64,000 nucleotides of DNA from Tetrastigma voinierianum (GCA_016808115.1 JAEQBH010004419.1:62001-126000), one strand, 5' to 3'. Shown: positions 44,546 through 57,760, numbered from the stretch's first letter. Numbers and translations are program-made. The notes: generated by a model not told the origin, from the letters alone.

Positions 44546-47500
44546 TGACACACCCCCACCCCCTTCCAGTGGCGGGCGTGCCGGCCACTCCACAGAAATC
44601 CCCAACCGTTACCTCTAACGACTAGAAACTCCCAGTGAAGCGGCCAAGTGTTCTTACTAAAACCTCATAAAAATTTTCTTTTCTAAACTTATGATTTTAT
44701 AAAATTTCGCGACATAGCATTTGCGTATAGGTTATGTCCCCGAATCCTGTATACATCAATTTATATCCAAAATATGGCAACTTGACATACCAACACATTC
44801 TCACAAAACTACTCTATGTACATACATATGCTCCATTATACAAGTTAAAAGTATTTCCTTACACAATATTCTTAATTCTGACAACGATATACATGTCGGG
44901 AGAATCCCTAATCTTTGCTCAGCGTCTTGCGTGCTTGTACACAGAAATAGTTTTAAAATACAAAATAATAGGCTAAAGCAGGCTCGGTGAGTGTATGCTT
45001 TTATAAAGGTTTTACTTTTCGGAAAACATCTCAAAATGTAAACTCTCTTTTACAAATATTTTCGGAAGCTTTTCTTTTGCTTTTCAAGTTTCTAAAACTC
45101 TTCTTAGCTTGCTTGCTTTTGTACTTGCTTGCTTTTAAAAGTTTATAAAACTTTTAATACTTACTTGCTTGCTTTGCTTTGCTTTTCTTTAAAAGCTTTA
45201 TTTTACTAAAAGTTTAAAACTTATTGCTTATATGAGGATTTATAAAACCTTTCACAAACCTTTTTGCTTTAAAAGCTTCTCAAAACTTTTTCATAAAAGC
45301 GAGTCTGGGCTCGGCCGCATTCTTTGAAAATGGCAGACTTAGGCTCAACCGTTTGCTTTAAAATCCCACAGGAGCTTGGCTCAACCGATCGTTTTGAAAT
45401 CTAAACGGGAGCTGGGCTTAACCGTTTGCTTTAAAACTCTCCGGAAGCACAGGCGACCCAGGGGGCAATGGTTGATTTTTTAAAGCGTATATTATGTATA
45501 AAACGTAACCCTTTGGGGCTATTTTGCTTACTGGCCTGCCCTAGTGAACATGGAAGCACGGGCGGCCGTGCGGTTGAAGGACACAGGTCCGCATCACTAC
45601 CTTTAGGTGAATATGGTGGAGTTCGACACGGGTCGCCATCATATGTAGTTAGAGCTCATAACCTTATATACTCTGTGCGTGCACGGTCTCCTTTAAATGC
45701 ATGATGTATGTCCTCGTTTGCAGAGCGAGTAAAGCTAAAATGCATGTATGAGATCTAACACCAGTGCACGTGAATACCTCGACGGTTTCTTGCTTAGAAC
45801 TAGGAAGGCCTGTTTTCCTGAAACATTCTTTCTTGCTTGCTTGCTTGCTTGCTTGCTCTTTGAAAAATGGTTTTACAATTTAAAACCATTTGCTTACTTT
45901 AACACAAAAAATGGTTTAATTATTCAAAACCATTTACTTGCCCTTGTGAAAGATGGTTTACAATTTAGAAACCATTTACTTACTTTTCAAAAATGGTTTA
46001 ACTTCGAAAACCATTTGCTTGCCTAGCAATGGTTAATTATTCCAAAACCATTTACTTACTTGCTGCTTGAAAGATGGTTTGTACTCCAAAACCATGAATA
46101 CCGATTACAAAAGCAGTTTATAATAATAATAATAATATACTAGTATTTGGAAAATGAGTTTAGAACTACTCACCTCTTTGCTTGCTAAACTTAAGGCACG
46201 AGTTCCACGGCTTTCCAGCCTTTGCTTTAGCCTACACCTCGATGTATTAGATCCACACACGTCGGCACAACTAAGCAATTTGCACACTTGGTGCTAATTA
46301 AAATTTTCGGAAAATATGTAAATTTTTGATCATAATTCAGCGGGCATATGGCTAGATTAGACTAAGGGACTTTCCATATAGTCTAAAAACACGAAACATT
46401 CTGAAAGTGATGCATCGAGGCTAATCTGAATAAAATCACGAAATTTTAACCAAAAGCTGTTAACAGTCCGAAATTCAGCCGGGTATGCAAGAAAAATAGT
46501 CCCAAAGAATTTCCTAAAATTTCCTAAAAATTCCTAAACTCGGTCACAAAAATTTTGGGGCGAATTTATGGCCTCTCGAATATTCCGAGCCATTATATAG
46601 CCTTTAGGCTCGAGAAATAGCACAAAGTAGGAAAATTTCCCACCTCTTCAGAAAAGCCAAGATTTTGGGTGTCCACGCCAGCTCCTCGCTCACATAGAGT
46701 AATCTCAAACTTTATCCGAAAAATTCGACCACTGTATCAACGTAGACCGAGAAAAACTAAAAATTGGGTTTTTCTGATATTTAATTCCGAATTATCTGCG
46801 GAAATCTCGTGGTTTTTGGTACCACACAGAGCCCTCGCCGCGTAGGAGCACTTTTCGTGTTTATCCCGACGAACCGACTACCGACGCCAGAATCGAAAGA
46901 AACAAAAAGAGAAAATTTTTTCTCTCTCCTCCCAACGTTCTGCTCGTCCGTCCGCCTCCATTTCACTCGTTTGTTATTCTCTTTTATTTTGTTTGTTTTT
47001 GTCTTTTATTTTTTTAATTTTTTCTTTTTTTTTTATGACCTATATGTCCCTTTCTTTCTCATCCTGTTTCACTCAAATAATTCTCCTATTTTATCCTTGC
47101 TTTCAATTTTATTTATCCTAAATTTAATATTCTTTATATACTCGCTTCATTTTTCTAATTTTTCAAAAACCCTCGCGTGCTTTCACTCTTATCCGTCAGC
47201 CTAAAATTGTGAAATATTCCGACCTGTCTCTAATTAACGAAACTTTCTAGGTCACTAGATTTCGCGAGACTTAACTTAACTGGCAGTAAATTCCTGCTTT
47301 CATTATCCGAGATCTAGAGAATTTCGAGACTTCCCCGAAAAATTCGCAATTCATTATTATTATTTTACCATTTTTAAACTTTCATTAATTATACTTTACC
47401 CTCTCAACTTTCCTTAATTGCAATCCAACTTTTGAAATTCTACTATGGCCCATCTCTAACTTAATTATGCCTTACATATCCTTTTTGCTAAATGACAATT

Positions 47501-47647
47501 GTACCCTTGTTTTAAGTACCAAATTCCGGGTTCCAAAATTTATAATTTCCTAATTTCATCTCCAAAATACTACAATGTAACACTTGGTACTCTTATACAC
47601 CCCTACAGTATCATGTACTGTACACTTTCTCAGGACGGGGTGTTACA
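44546..47647 (-). mobile_element. Solo LTR of family D with perfect TSD
   Basis: TGACACACCCCCACCC to GGGTGTTACA, 3102 bases, flanked by TGTAT on both sides (44541-44545 and 47648-47652). It is collinear with 26188-29190, including both hairpin arrays (45010-45300 and 45860-46100), but its central part (46290-46800) is diverged, suggesting a different subfamily. An open frame of 131 codons at 46809-47204 is T-rich and lies in LTR sequence; I do not call it a gene. Confidence 0.92.
45860..46100. repeat. AAATGGTTT/AAACCATTT hairpin array in solo D LTR
   Basis: The clearest copy of the array. Six consecutive units each have a GGTTT-type arm and an AAACC-type arm, spaced by AT-rich loops ('acaattta', 'aattattc', 'aacttcg') and by 'ttgcttacttt' spacers. 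Confidence 0.85.
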
Positions 47648-47770
47648 TGTATAGATATGTATATATATATATAGTTATCTATATATATAAATATGTATAT
47701 ATCTATATATATAAATCTATATATAGTTATCTATATATATAAATATGTATATATCTATATATATAAATAA
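47648..47770. repeat. AT dinucleotide microsatellite, right part
   Basis: Starts with the TGTAT duplication and consists of 'atatatctatatatataaat' variants with a roughly 60-base higher-order repeat ('tagttatctatatatataaatatg' occurs twice). Confidence 0.9.
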
Positions 47771-47779
47771 ACTTTAGAC

Positions 47780-49683
47780 CTTTCTCAATAACACTACAGT
47801 CTCGTAGGAAATGATTATTAATGTTACTTTAGAATTAAATGTAATAACTATTAATTTAATTTCAAATTTATCTTTAATATTCAAGTGTTATCGACGTTAG
47901 GTCATAAAACCTCATAAATTCGAAATTATGTTAGATATAATCCAATAAAATCCTAAGCCATGTTTATCCATTGGGCATCACATAACCATTTTATTATTGG
48001 ACCCTTAATGGAGCTCGAGGTTTCAAATTAATTAAATTAATTTTAACATTCACTCATTCAATATTTTACATTAATTTATTAGGTTCTTTACATGATAATA
48101 ATATCTTAGACATTAATGTTACTAAATTGAATGTGATAACCATTAATTTAATTTTAAATTATCTTTAAATATGAGTATTGCCGATATCGGGTCATACAAT
48201 CTCATTAAAATTTGAAATTATTTTAGTTCCAATCTCATAAAAAAAAAAAAAAAAAATCCGAATTGTTTATCCGTTGAGGCATTACATAATTATTTTATTA
48301 TTGGATCCTTAATGAGTCCACATGTTTCAAATTAATAAAAATTAATTTTAACATGCACCATTCAATATTTACATTAATTTCTATTAGCTTTCCATAATAA
48401 TAATATCTAGACATTAATGTTGCTAAAATTGAATGTGATAACCATTAATTTGATTTCAAAATTATCTTTCTTAGTATTATCGACATTGGGTTGTACAATC
48501 TTATTAAAATTTTGAAATTATTTTAGTTCCAATCCCATAAAATTCGATCATGTCATTTTATTATTGGACCCTGGAGTTCGTAGGTTTCAAATTAATTAAA
48601 TTAATTCTGTAACCTTCACTCATTCAATATTTCGCATATTTAATTCAACTAAATATCATATAATAATATTATTCCAGACAAAACAAATATCATTATGCAT
48701 ATGTATATATCACATGGGATGAAATTATATGGCACCACCTATTCTAAGTAGCATGGCAAGTATACATCATATGTTATATCGTATATAAAACAATTATAAG
48801 CAAAGAATAAATAATGGCCCTTTAATCCATGGTTTCCTTAAGAAGAAAAATAATAAGCCCAATAGTAATAAGAACCCTTAACTTGATATCTAGCCTGTAA
48901 TCCATCTTTCCATCAGTCTTGAAATTCTTGAATCGGGTGGGATTGCTAGAATTGATTTCAGGTTTTAAGCCCAAAAACACAAAACCTTAACTAGTCCCCT
49001 CATATTACACTCAAAATCGCGGACAATCACCGTACACAACTTTGATCATCACGATATTATGCGGGAAGGTATATCACCACATGAGGAACCAACTAGCCAA
49101 CATTTGTCCAAATTCTACGCTGCCCAAGCCCCCACGCATTGCCAAAAATCAAAAAGCAAAATCGCTGGGTTTACCACCGCACAAAGCTTGAATCATCATG
49201 AAATCTTATGTAGGGATGTAACAACACTTAAGGAACATAATCGTCAAATTCCGTCCAAATCCGAGACTACACACACCCCAAGCAACGCCCAAGCCAAAAC
49301 TAAAATCACTCCCATTCACTGCACACCTGACAACGTAAATTTCATAAGGAGGTAGATCAATAAGAAAGGGATTATCGTCAAATTTGATTCCAATCCAAGC
49401 AAGACGGCCCCTATGCACCCAGCTGCCGTGAGTCCTGGGGTCTCAACCGCTTTATGCGACACGTGTGGGCACGTGTCGGTCTTCCAATGACCCTTCCTCC
49501 CACTGACCCTTTGTGTCCTCACAGATTATGGGTGTTATATGCCAAACCGAGGTCACTGGCTTACGAAAAACAATGAAATAATAACATGCGCTTGATTCAC
49601 TTTGATATTTATTATATAATTATCCAATAAAATCAATTTACATAGAATTATCCAATAAATAAATAAATAAATCAATGAGGAAT
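47780..49683 (-). mobile_element. Element F internal region (copy 2), left part
   Basis: Collinear with 18530-20404. It has the same three units of about 285 bases ('attaatgtta/gct' at about 47815, 48110 and 48408), then 'gaaattatatggcaccac' and 'aataaataaataaatcaatgagg'. It stops at the solo A LTR. Confidence 0.8.
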
Positions 49684-51916
49684 TGTAAGACCCGAGAACA
49701 CCTAATTTCGAATAAGGCAAAATCGTACTTTGACATAAAATTGTAATTACGATTAAAAATCCGTAATTAATTCTCTAGATCTCAGATGATGAAACGGATT
49801 GTACCGTTGGAATCGTCTCACGAAATCTAGTTAGCACGTAAAATTTCATAATTTTCTGAGACAGTCGGAGTCGGCACGTTTTTCGAGGCATCGCGCTTTT
49901 CAAAAGTTTATAGAAAATTTGTTTTTCTATGACGAAAGATATAAGATGTACTACACAAAAATTAGCAAGTGGTATGAGAGAAAGAAATGATGAAATGGAT
50001 TAATGGGCGTAGTGCCGAATATCAAATCCGAGCAGGACATAAATGTATTATGGAAATTGATTTAAGCATCAAAGCCAAATTAGCCAATAGTCCTCATCTC
50101 TTACATGTAAGTAAAAGCACCAAAAAACGTGGGTGCTACTTTTGATAGTAGCTAGCTCTTTGAGCATTTTTGTAGAGAGAGGAGTGCTTCTCTAAGATCC
50201 CTACGATCCCACCGTCATGACTTCAATAGAAGCGGGAAAACGATCTACGCGAACAGCTACGCGTGACCCCTGCCTATGAAGCTTTTGACAACTCCACGAG
50301 AGGTAGGATTTCCTTTTCTCCCTACTTGCTTTTATTCCCTACTTTAAGGGTTTTTCGATACTTGCTAGTTTGAGGCCGCGAGGGGTTGCTTTGATCTGCC
50401 CTCCCAAAAACATGGGACCGAATTGTTAGAACTTCTTGGGGATTTTTCCTGACCATCCGAGACCGCCTGCAAATTGGTGGGCTGCTCGGGGTGTTTTTAT
50501 TTCACCCGCATTGCTTTTTTAAATCATGTATTTGTATGGAAAAGGCCTGAATAATAGAGGATCTGGCCCCAAACACGGGACCTAATTGTGGAATTTTTCA
50601 CCAGTCCGTGAATGCCCAGAACTGCTGAGGGCCATGTAAGTTATAATTTGTGTAATAAATTCTATTTCGTGATTAGAGACCGGAAATGGGATGGAAATCG
50701 GTTCCACCAAGAGGAACCGGTGGAAAGGTGGCCGCCGGACAGCCCACTTACTGCTTTGGGACTATAAAACAAATTCCGGGTTTGTGTGAAATGGATAAGA
50801 ATTGTCCATGTGTTGTGTGCTCGAAATTAAGGAAATGAATGGCTTATGCGGTGGAATTAGTTGAAGAATACATTAAATTAATGTGTTATACAATAACAAC
50901 AGATGAATTAAATCGCGTTATAAGCCATCGAGATGATTATGATTTGCCCAAGAGCCATATCAGTGATGATGAGTGATGCTAAATTACAAGGAGTGTAATT
51001 GTAGTTGATTGAAAATATGCATATTGACATATTGTGTAAAATGATTTGAAAAATGGTATAATGTATTTTCATATGCACCGGGTAACCTAGACTTAGGTGT
51101 GCATGACAAGGTATTTTTGTAAAATGGATATATTATGGAAGAATTCACTGGGTGAGATTATTCTAGAGACCGCTGAGATGGGCCATCAGGGACACTTCAG
51201 ATGAGGACTAAGGACTGTTAAAGCTCACCAAACTTTCAATTCACCTCTGGAGGGTAGTCCCATGAAAATTCGAATATTTTCGAGAGTATATTTTCAAGAA
51301 CAAAAGTTTTGTTTTGAAATGATTATTTTCTCATACATGGCTTAGGCAAGTGTGAGAGCCTGAGGACTCGTGACATGGGGATGACATGTAGACATTCAAG
51401 TAGGATCAAGGTATTTACTTGAGTGTGTGTTTACTTTGGAGCATTGCACCGCACTTAGATGGTGAGTACCCCACTCTAGTGGCGACTCCCATCGAGCTTT
51501 AGCTCACCCCACGTGGGACCCCCTTTATTTTTCGTGCACCGGAGCGTATAGGACTCAGCCATCCTAGGAGCCGAAGTTTTCAAGAAAGCCGGGTGTGGCT
51601 TACGGCTTCACATGTATTAGAATTCTCTATTTTGATATATGTTGTATAAGGAGTAATTTACTAACTCTAGAACTATGGGTTGGCATAGTCGATCATAGTT
51701 GGTATGTGTATTCTGTACTGTTTATGGGCCCAAGTGGCCGTATTGGATATATATTGCATATATTGGATTGTTTGGGACAGGTATATGCAGTACTGGTTAA
51801 GGTAGCTCCCGTACAAAGGAGACTCGCCCGATTTTCAAGTGGCGTCTGCAACCCGACCTCCACTTGTATTCCGCGGGTCGGGCCGGTAGTCAACGACCCC
51901 CGTTTTGAAGGCCACA
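49684..51916 (+). mobile_element. Solo LTR of family A inserted in element F copy 2
   Basis: TGTAAGACCCGAG to a decayed terminus GGCCACA, 2233 bases. The left flank is GGAAT (49679-49683) and the right flank GAAT (51917-51920), a 5-base duplication with one base lost. Copy 1 has the uninterrupted 'caatgaggaatacctaatc' at about 20395, a direct empty site. Confidence 0.92.
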
Positions 51917-52141
51917 GAATACCTAATCTTATGATTAGCCTCCAAGTTACATCCCAAAAAAAAAATACAATCAAACTTCTACCATGGATTAAGGCCAAAA
52001 TAAAACATTCATTCATACAAAATATAAATAACATGAAACATAGAACCTAGGTGTCATATATCAATTAGATCAACATAGTTATGTAAAAAAATATAATGAT
52101 TCTGGCATCACACATTGATTCAATCCGTGCTCGATACTAAT
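51917..52141 (-). mobile_element. Element F internal region (copy 2), right part, with primer site
   Basis: Collinear with 20405-20630: 'acctaatcttatgattagcctccaag', a poly-A run, and the primer site GCTCGATACTA at 52129-52139. Confidence 0.8.
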
Positions 52142-52804
52142 TGTTGGGATCAATGTATACAACTGAAGTCCGGATCATGATTGATAAGATATGTGATACA
52201 CTAATGTCATCGTGCTTAGGTTTACTAACCTCGCGCGAACCTTCAAGCTATTCTAATTGCGACAAATCTAGGTGTAGGCGCGCCTAATTGCCAGAGACTA
52301 AAGGAGAGAACACACACGTATGTGTGTAAAGACCCATATGGAGAATATATCAAGGTCCTAAGGAAAGGGGTCTATTTATATACTCAAAATTCTAACCTTA
52401 TAGGGTTACTTATTAAACAAGGAACTAATCAAAGACACCAAGCCACCTTATATTGTATTCTATATTTTTTTTTTATAATTAGAAATCCATTAGAGAGTAA
52501 GGAGACAACAAAGCCAAGTGTAGCACCCTATCCGTTAGAAATCCATTGGAAAGTAAGGAGGCTAATAGGCCTATAGCAATCTCTATCCCGCCATGTTAGG
52601 ATCGATAGATTCTTTTTAGAATAAGGTTTTTTTTCTTGCATATTAAGTAACCAAACTCTTGTTTTATTATTGGTTTCTTATCTTTTAAATAATTATTAAT
52701 AGACTATATCACTAATTAACTAGTCTGGGGATCTAATGGTCCATGATTAATTTTGGCTCTTCATCAACTGGACATCATAGTGCTTTTTAAACATAAGTCC
52801 AAAT
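52142..52804 (-). repeat. Element F LTR (copy 2), uninterrupted
   Basis: TGTTGGGATCAATG to AACATAAGTCC, about 663 bases. It shows the state before element D inserted: 'cctaaggaaaggggtc' here against AAATG|D|AATGG in copy 1. A duplicated 'gaaatccattagagagtaaggag / gaaatccattggaaagtaaggag' pair lies inside. Confidence 0.75.
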
Positions 52805-54770
52805 AATTTATTGTAAAAAAATTGAACTTAAATTTGGGATAAAATGTATGGGTAGGTGGAACCGGTTTAAGATAACTTTTTGTTTTTTCCAAATAAGAAA
52901 ATAAAAGATATATATTTGATAACCAAAATTTTATTTTATTTTTTAATCTACAAAACTTTAAATTATTTCAAATATACATTTTAAAAATTATTTGTTTTAA
53001 AATTTTTAAAAATTTAATTCTATAAATATATATACAAAATAAGACACTTTATGTAAAAAATTATTTCTAAAACATATTTAAAAAATATTAAAAATGAAAT
53101 TAAAAGTTCTAATGGGATTTTTACTTCTGAGTTTATGGTGTCGTTTTTTTTTTAATTAAGAATTCCAATCTGCAAACATAAACTTCCATTAATCATATTT
53201 GGAATTGAATCTAATCCCCAAAAACAAAACTAGTGGATGAACTGAATCATATGAAACATCCTAGACAAACAAAACAAAACAATCCAACAGAAGTTTAGAA
53301 TAAACAAATGCTCTAAAAGCTAAAAAAGGAATTACGTATATAAGAAGACATCGATAGAAGAAAAGGAATACCTAAAGATGTAGATGAACCCGCCATGTGA
53401 GAGATCACGTGACATGGCTCTGTAAGATAACTAATGGAAGCATGATTGTGTTGTAGACAAGAGTGTGCTCTATAACGCAGCTCTCGATTGAACCTGCTTC
53501 GTATTCCCACGTAATATTCTAGTATCAAGCACGCTCATCCCGACATGACGTACATGTTATTATCTCCTCATCGTTTTTATTCACACCGGGCGAGAGGATG
53601 TGGTCACAACCCCGCCTCACCGTAACATCACATTAGATATCCGCTTTCCTACGAAATCGAGTTCCTACAGATATTTAGTTATTTAAAAAATTATCAAAAT
53701 AAGTTGAATTGAAAATAACATTTAAACTAATATACAAAATTTTATCATCTATTCTTCAAAAAATAAAAAAAAATTATCATCTTATTTTAAAAAAAATTGT
53801 CAATAATTTTATAATCATAGTCATTGATTACACATTAATTTTAAAATTTCCAAATATTTTTAGCATTATAATAAATAACTACAACATTAAGATAAAAAAA
53901 TTCAATATTATATTAAATAGCTACGTATTATTATTTGTGTACTAATTTTGATATTATTTTTATTTTTAACCTATTTTAATAATAATTTTATTTTTCATAA
54001 AATAAATTATATATGTCCACTACTCTTAAAATGATGAGAAATTATAGTTTCATAAGCGATGAACCCTTATTTGATGTAATTATCAAAATTAAGCCATTGA
54101 TACATATTTTGTGAAGACAAAAATGTTCATCTCCCATCCAGTCCAACACTCCCAATTTGCCATACTCCCTTCCACAAATGCCACTCTTCCCATTTTTTTT
54201 CACTCCCCCAACCAATCCTTCGTCATTTTTTTCTTTTCCAATTAGTGTTCAAATTTTTCGATTTTTTTTTTGTGTAATAATCGGGAATAAATTAAACTAA
54301 CTTTTGATATATATCAATACATTTACCTATATTAATAAGTAATTTAATAAATATAAAACAATATTTTTTTTCTTATTCATAATAAAATTTATTTATAATA
54401 TTAATAATTTTCTCATATTTTAATCTTATTTTTTATACTTTTATATTTCTTAATTTTTTATAAACCTAAAATTTAAAAAAAAAAAATAGAAATAAAACTC
54501 CACAAGTTAAACTTTTTTAAAGGTAAGTAATAAAAACCTTAACTATTTAACAAAAATATTATTAATCATTTTAGTATTCAATTTAAAAGTAATATTTGAT
54601 GAATAAAATTAAAACGTAAATGTGTGCCATAAAACTAAAAATTAAATAACAACACTAACAATTAAACGTGCATTCTTTAATTTATAACATTGTTACTTCT
54701 AAATCTATATATGAAAATTATTGGAATTTTGTTTGGGTTGGGTTTTGATTTTTGAAATTTGACTAGGTGG
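52805..54770. other. AT-rich spacer (copy 2)
   Basis: Collinear with 29614-31540 and similarly without recognised genes. The counterpart of the unexplained 105-codon frame lies at about 53300-53650 and is broken. Confidence 0.6.
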
Positions 54771-56012
54771 AATTGGCATCGAAATGTTATATTGAGCACA
54801 AAAAGAACCTAAATCTTTTTAGTTTTTAGGTCTTTTTTAATTTGATATTGAGTTGCTGAGAACACAACTTAAGACCTTCTTTTGACTCCACTTATGAGAT
54901 CTCCATAAGTAAGGGAGTCAAATTGGATTGTTCCTTTACATGTTTTTCTAAGGGCTTTAACTCGGCTGCCAAAGCCTTAGGAAGACCATAAAGGAATTCT
55001 TTCCTTCCAAAGAAGAAGCTCTAGCATCAGCTCTAACATCAAGGCGCCAAGCAAGAACACATCATAATACCATTTAAGGTCACTTAGTGTTCTACATCTT
55101 AAGTTTTGTAGACCGTAAGTTCTTTCTCCATAAAATGCTTGATCACCTATGAGAAGTGTTTGGTTATAGCATAAACCAATCTTATGATCGAAGTTTTGTT
55201 CTCCTTCTCATTTGTACTTCTTTTTAAAATATGAAATCTTTCTTTCACTTAGGTAGTTTCCCACCAAAGTTTTAATGCGCCATTGAAACCCGTCGTGACT
55301 AATCGGATGAAAGATTCCAATCATCATCCGCTTGCAACAAGCGTGAGTCGCCATTTGCATTTGACGGCACAATGAAGATTTCATGTTCGTAAAGAGCATC
55401 TATATTCCAAGAATAGATGTCATTGCTATTATAACTATTTTGTTTTCGTTGTTTTTCCTCAAATTAAACTGAGGAGTAGCCTTGATAAAAGTTTTTTGAT
55501 CTTTGATGCCAAGTTTTAACTTGTTTATTTGTTCTTCTCTGTTCAAGAATATCTTCAATAAGTTTTTCCTAAACAATAGAATTTGTTTATGATCCACTTA
55601 AGAAGTTTACTGGGTTTCTTGAACAAGAGGGATCTTTTATTTCTATTCCCCTAATTTGTGTTAAAAGTCTTATCAATTCATCATTACTTTTATTACCCCT
55701 AATTTAAGGGGTTTTATTGGTTTGAATATAAGACTTTCTTTGCTTTTCTTTCTTTTCTTTCCTTTTCATGTTTATAATTTCCAGAAAGTATTTACTTTCA
55801 ATTCTATTTAATTGGAGTAGAAAGTGTTCCTAGAATTTGATTTGTAAAATATTTTGTTGCTGAATGCCTTTTATATCTTCTGCTTTGTCATTCTCGTTCT
55901 TTCATCTTCTTGAATCAATTTGTTTAAAAGCAGGCTATTATTTCTACACCTGAGCCTTTATTTTTATTTCTTCCAAAAGTGGGGACGGTTGATACTATCT
56001 TCTTTCGTGAAG
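54771..56012 (-). pseudogene. Probable pararetrovirus coding remnant (copy 2)
   Basis: Collinear with about 31550-32850 and likewise on the minus strand. The remaining open pieces, 55208-55399 and 55400-55597, are Lys-rich. It is more broken than copy 1 and ends abruptly at a SINE-like unit, so movement-protein region, primer site and promoter are not present in this copy. Confidence 0.4.
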
Positions 56013-56165
56013 TAGGCTTGTGGTGTCTCACTTTCGGCCCACTTCCGGGCAGGGGTGGCACTCACAGCTATCCCCCAGCTCGGGCCAACCTGGGACCATG
56101 TGTTAGATACCATTCTTCGGTGTAAGCCCCACTACCAACTCGAGCTAAGAGCCCGCCTGGCGCTG
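56013..56165 (-). mobile_element. tRNA-derived SINE-like unit, minus strand
   Basis: On the minus strand TTAGCTCGAGTTGGTAG resembles the polymerase III A box (TAGCTCAGTTGG), and a CCAGGTT..CCGAGC stretch about 50 bases on is a weak B box. A 'gggatagctgtgagtgccacccc' body follows, ending in 'gacaccacaagcc'. The length of about 150 bases suits a plant SINE. No poly-A or poly-T tail is clear. Confidence 0.6.
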
Positions 56166-56340
56166 AATCACCGACAGGTATCTAAGCCCATGGTCCCGTG
56201 TTCGGAGCCCACGGAGGCGAAAGAAACCCCGTGAGCTGTGGGATAGTCCGTGGGAGGAGACCACCCTCGCCGGGAGGGGCTGTGGGGGCCCTTACAAAAA
56301 AGGCGCCTTATATCACGTGTCCTCACCCTCGCTCCACTAC
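56166..56340 (+). mobile_element. Second SINE-like unit, + strand, head-to-head with the first
   Basis: GGTCCCGTGTTCGGAGCC near 56200 resembles a B box (GGTTCGAxxCC). It is followed by 'aaccccgtgagctgtgggatag', which closely resembles the reverse complement of 62430-62470. It abuts the start of the E LTR. It could instead be one compound element with the unit at 56013-56165. Confidence 0.5.
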
Positions 56341-56341
56341 C

Positions 56342-57535
56342 GTGAGACTCTAAAATCCAAGATTTCCTAAGAAATGATAAAATGATACTTTGGCCAAAAT
56401 CCGAATTTTTCTAGATCTCTGATGATCTAAACTGACGACACCGCTGAATCGCCTCGCGAAATCTAGCTACCACGCCGACTCGTCACTCCGAGACACCGGA
56501 ATTTCACGCTGAGGCACCGAGAGAGATGTAGGACACTTGGCACGTTTTGTGTGGCCCAAGAGGTGCCAATACGTGTCAAGCCAGCGGGAGTCAAACTTGA
56601 GCTCAAGTGTCACTTGGGACACATGGCATCATGCCATTTGGATAGAAATCTCAAGGTAGATGGATAAGGATAAGCGGTGTAATCCTAGCCACCCAATGAG
56701 AAATGGACATGTGGCATAGAAAGGACTTGTCTTCGATTCAACTCGACTCCAAATCAGTTCGGGGAGGGGGGAAAGAGAGAGTGGGAGAGACCAACCGAGA
56801 AAGGAAGAGCGAGGGAGAGAGGGGTTTTGCAGAGAGAGGCTCCACCTTCTCTCTCTAAAATTCCCCACGATCTGACCTGGCTTCCTAGCGAGGCAAGGAG
56901 CAAAGTCGTCTCACTTAAGAAGGACTACACGTGGGTACTTCAGATTTGGGAGTTTCAGCAAACTCCTGAAAGGTGTGGTTTTTTCTCCTACTGCTTTACT
57001 GGGCTAAGGGTCTTGTAACGGGTGGGGATTTGCTGAGGTCGGATTCACAGATTTTGGCCCAAAGATTTGGACCCAATGAATAAATCCGTGGTTCGACAAA
57101 TTCACTGACCGTTTGTGTGATTTGTGTGATGTGTGTTGGCTGCATGGTGAATAACATGTTGATTGTGAAATTGTGGTTGTTCCAAGAGGAACCGGCGGAT
57201 TGTGCCTTGAAATTTCAAAGGAGCTGGAGTGTTATTATTATAAACCTAATAACATGATGTATGCTAAATTTTTGTTAATATACATGAGTGATATATTAGC
57301 ATGTGTTGAATGTAAAGCATTGCATTTCACTTAGCGGAGTAACCTTAAGTAGGAAAAATTCCTAATGCGCTTTGCTCACTCCCGCGCGGGACTATATTTC
57401 TGTGCACCGAAGACACACTCGGGGGATGGGACGATCCGGACCTTAGAGGCGAAGAAATGGCCAAACCTACTCATCTCGTATTTTTGTTCTTTGTAAAATT
57501 CTCGGGCAAGAGACCTGCCAGGCAATCATGTTCAA
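56342..57535 (+). repeat. Family E 5' LTR, truncated
   Basis: Collinear with the first 1.2 kb of the solo E LTR. It lacks the last 200 bases, including the GGGGCGCTACA terminus, so no primer site can be placed. The hairpin block is near 57330-57395. Confidence 0.8.
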
Positions 57536-57760
57536 TACCAATTTAACAAATCACTCACAGAACAAACATTTTGAAGATGAAAATGGCAGCAAATTTTAAT
57601 AACACAAATTTCACTGATTTTATATACTTAGATCATGTCATTTGTGTCAACCAACCTTATTTAATACAACATATATCAGAGTTTATATAACGCAGTTACC
57701 TCGGGAGTCTATAAAAGTATATTAGTATGCAATATTCAGACTTGATGGAACGTATAGATC
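57536..57760. other. Unexplained 225-base stretch in element E
   Basis: Sequence from 'ccaggcaatcatgttcaatacc' to 'gatcatacatcacagg' matches no other part of the window that I could find. It replaces the end of the E LTR and the primer site. No reading frame or repeat is evident. Confidence 0.5.

Noticed and set aside
46809..47204. 131-codon frame with a Phe/Leu-rich, membrane-like C-terminus
   Set aside because: Lies wholly in the solo D LTR. The hydrophobic part comes from T-rich sequence and has no counterpart frame in the other D LTRs.
44358..47770. AT tract as a centromere or origin signal
   Set aside because: A simple (TA)n microsatellite split by a retrotransposon LTR. Nothing beyond base composition supports such a role.
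51595..52050. 151-codon frame
   Set aside because: Crosses the end of a solo A LTR into element F interior. The reading is an accident of the insertion.
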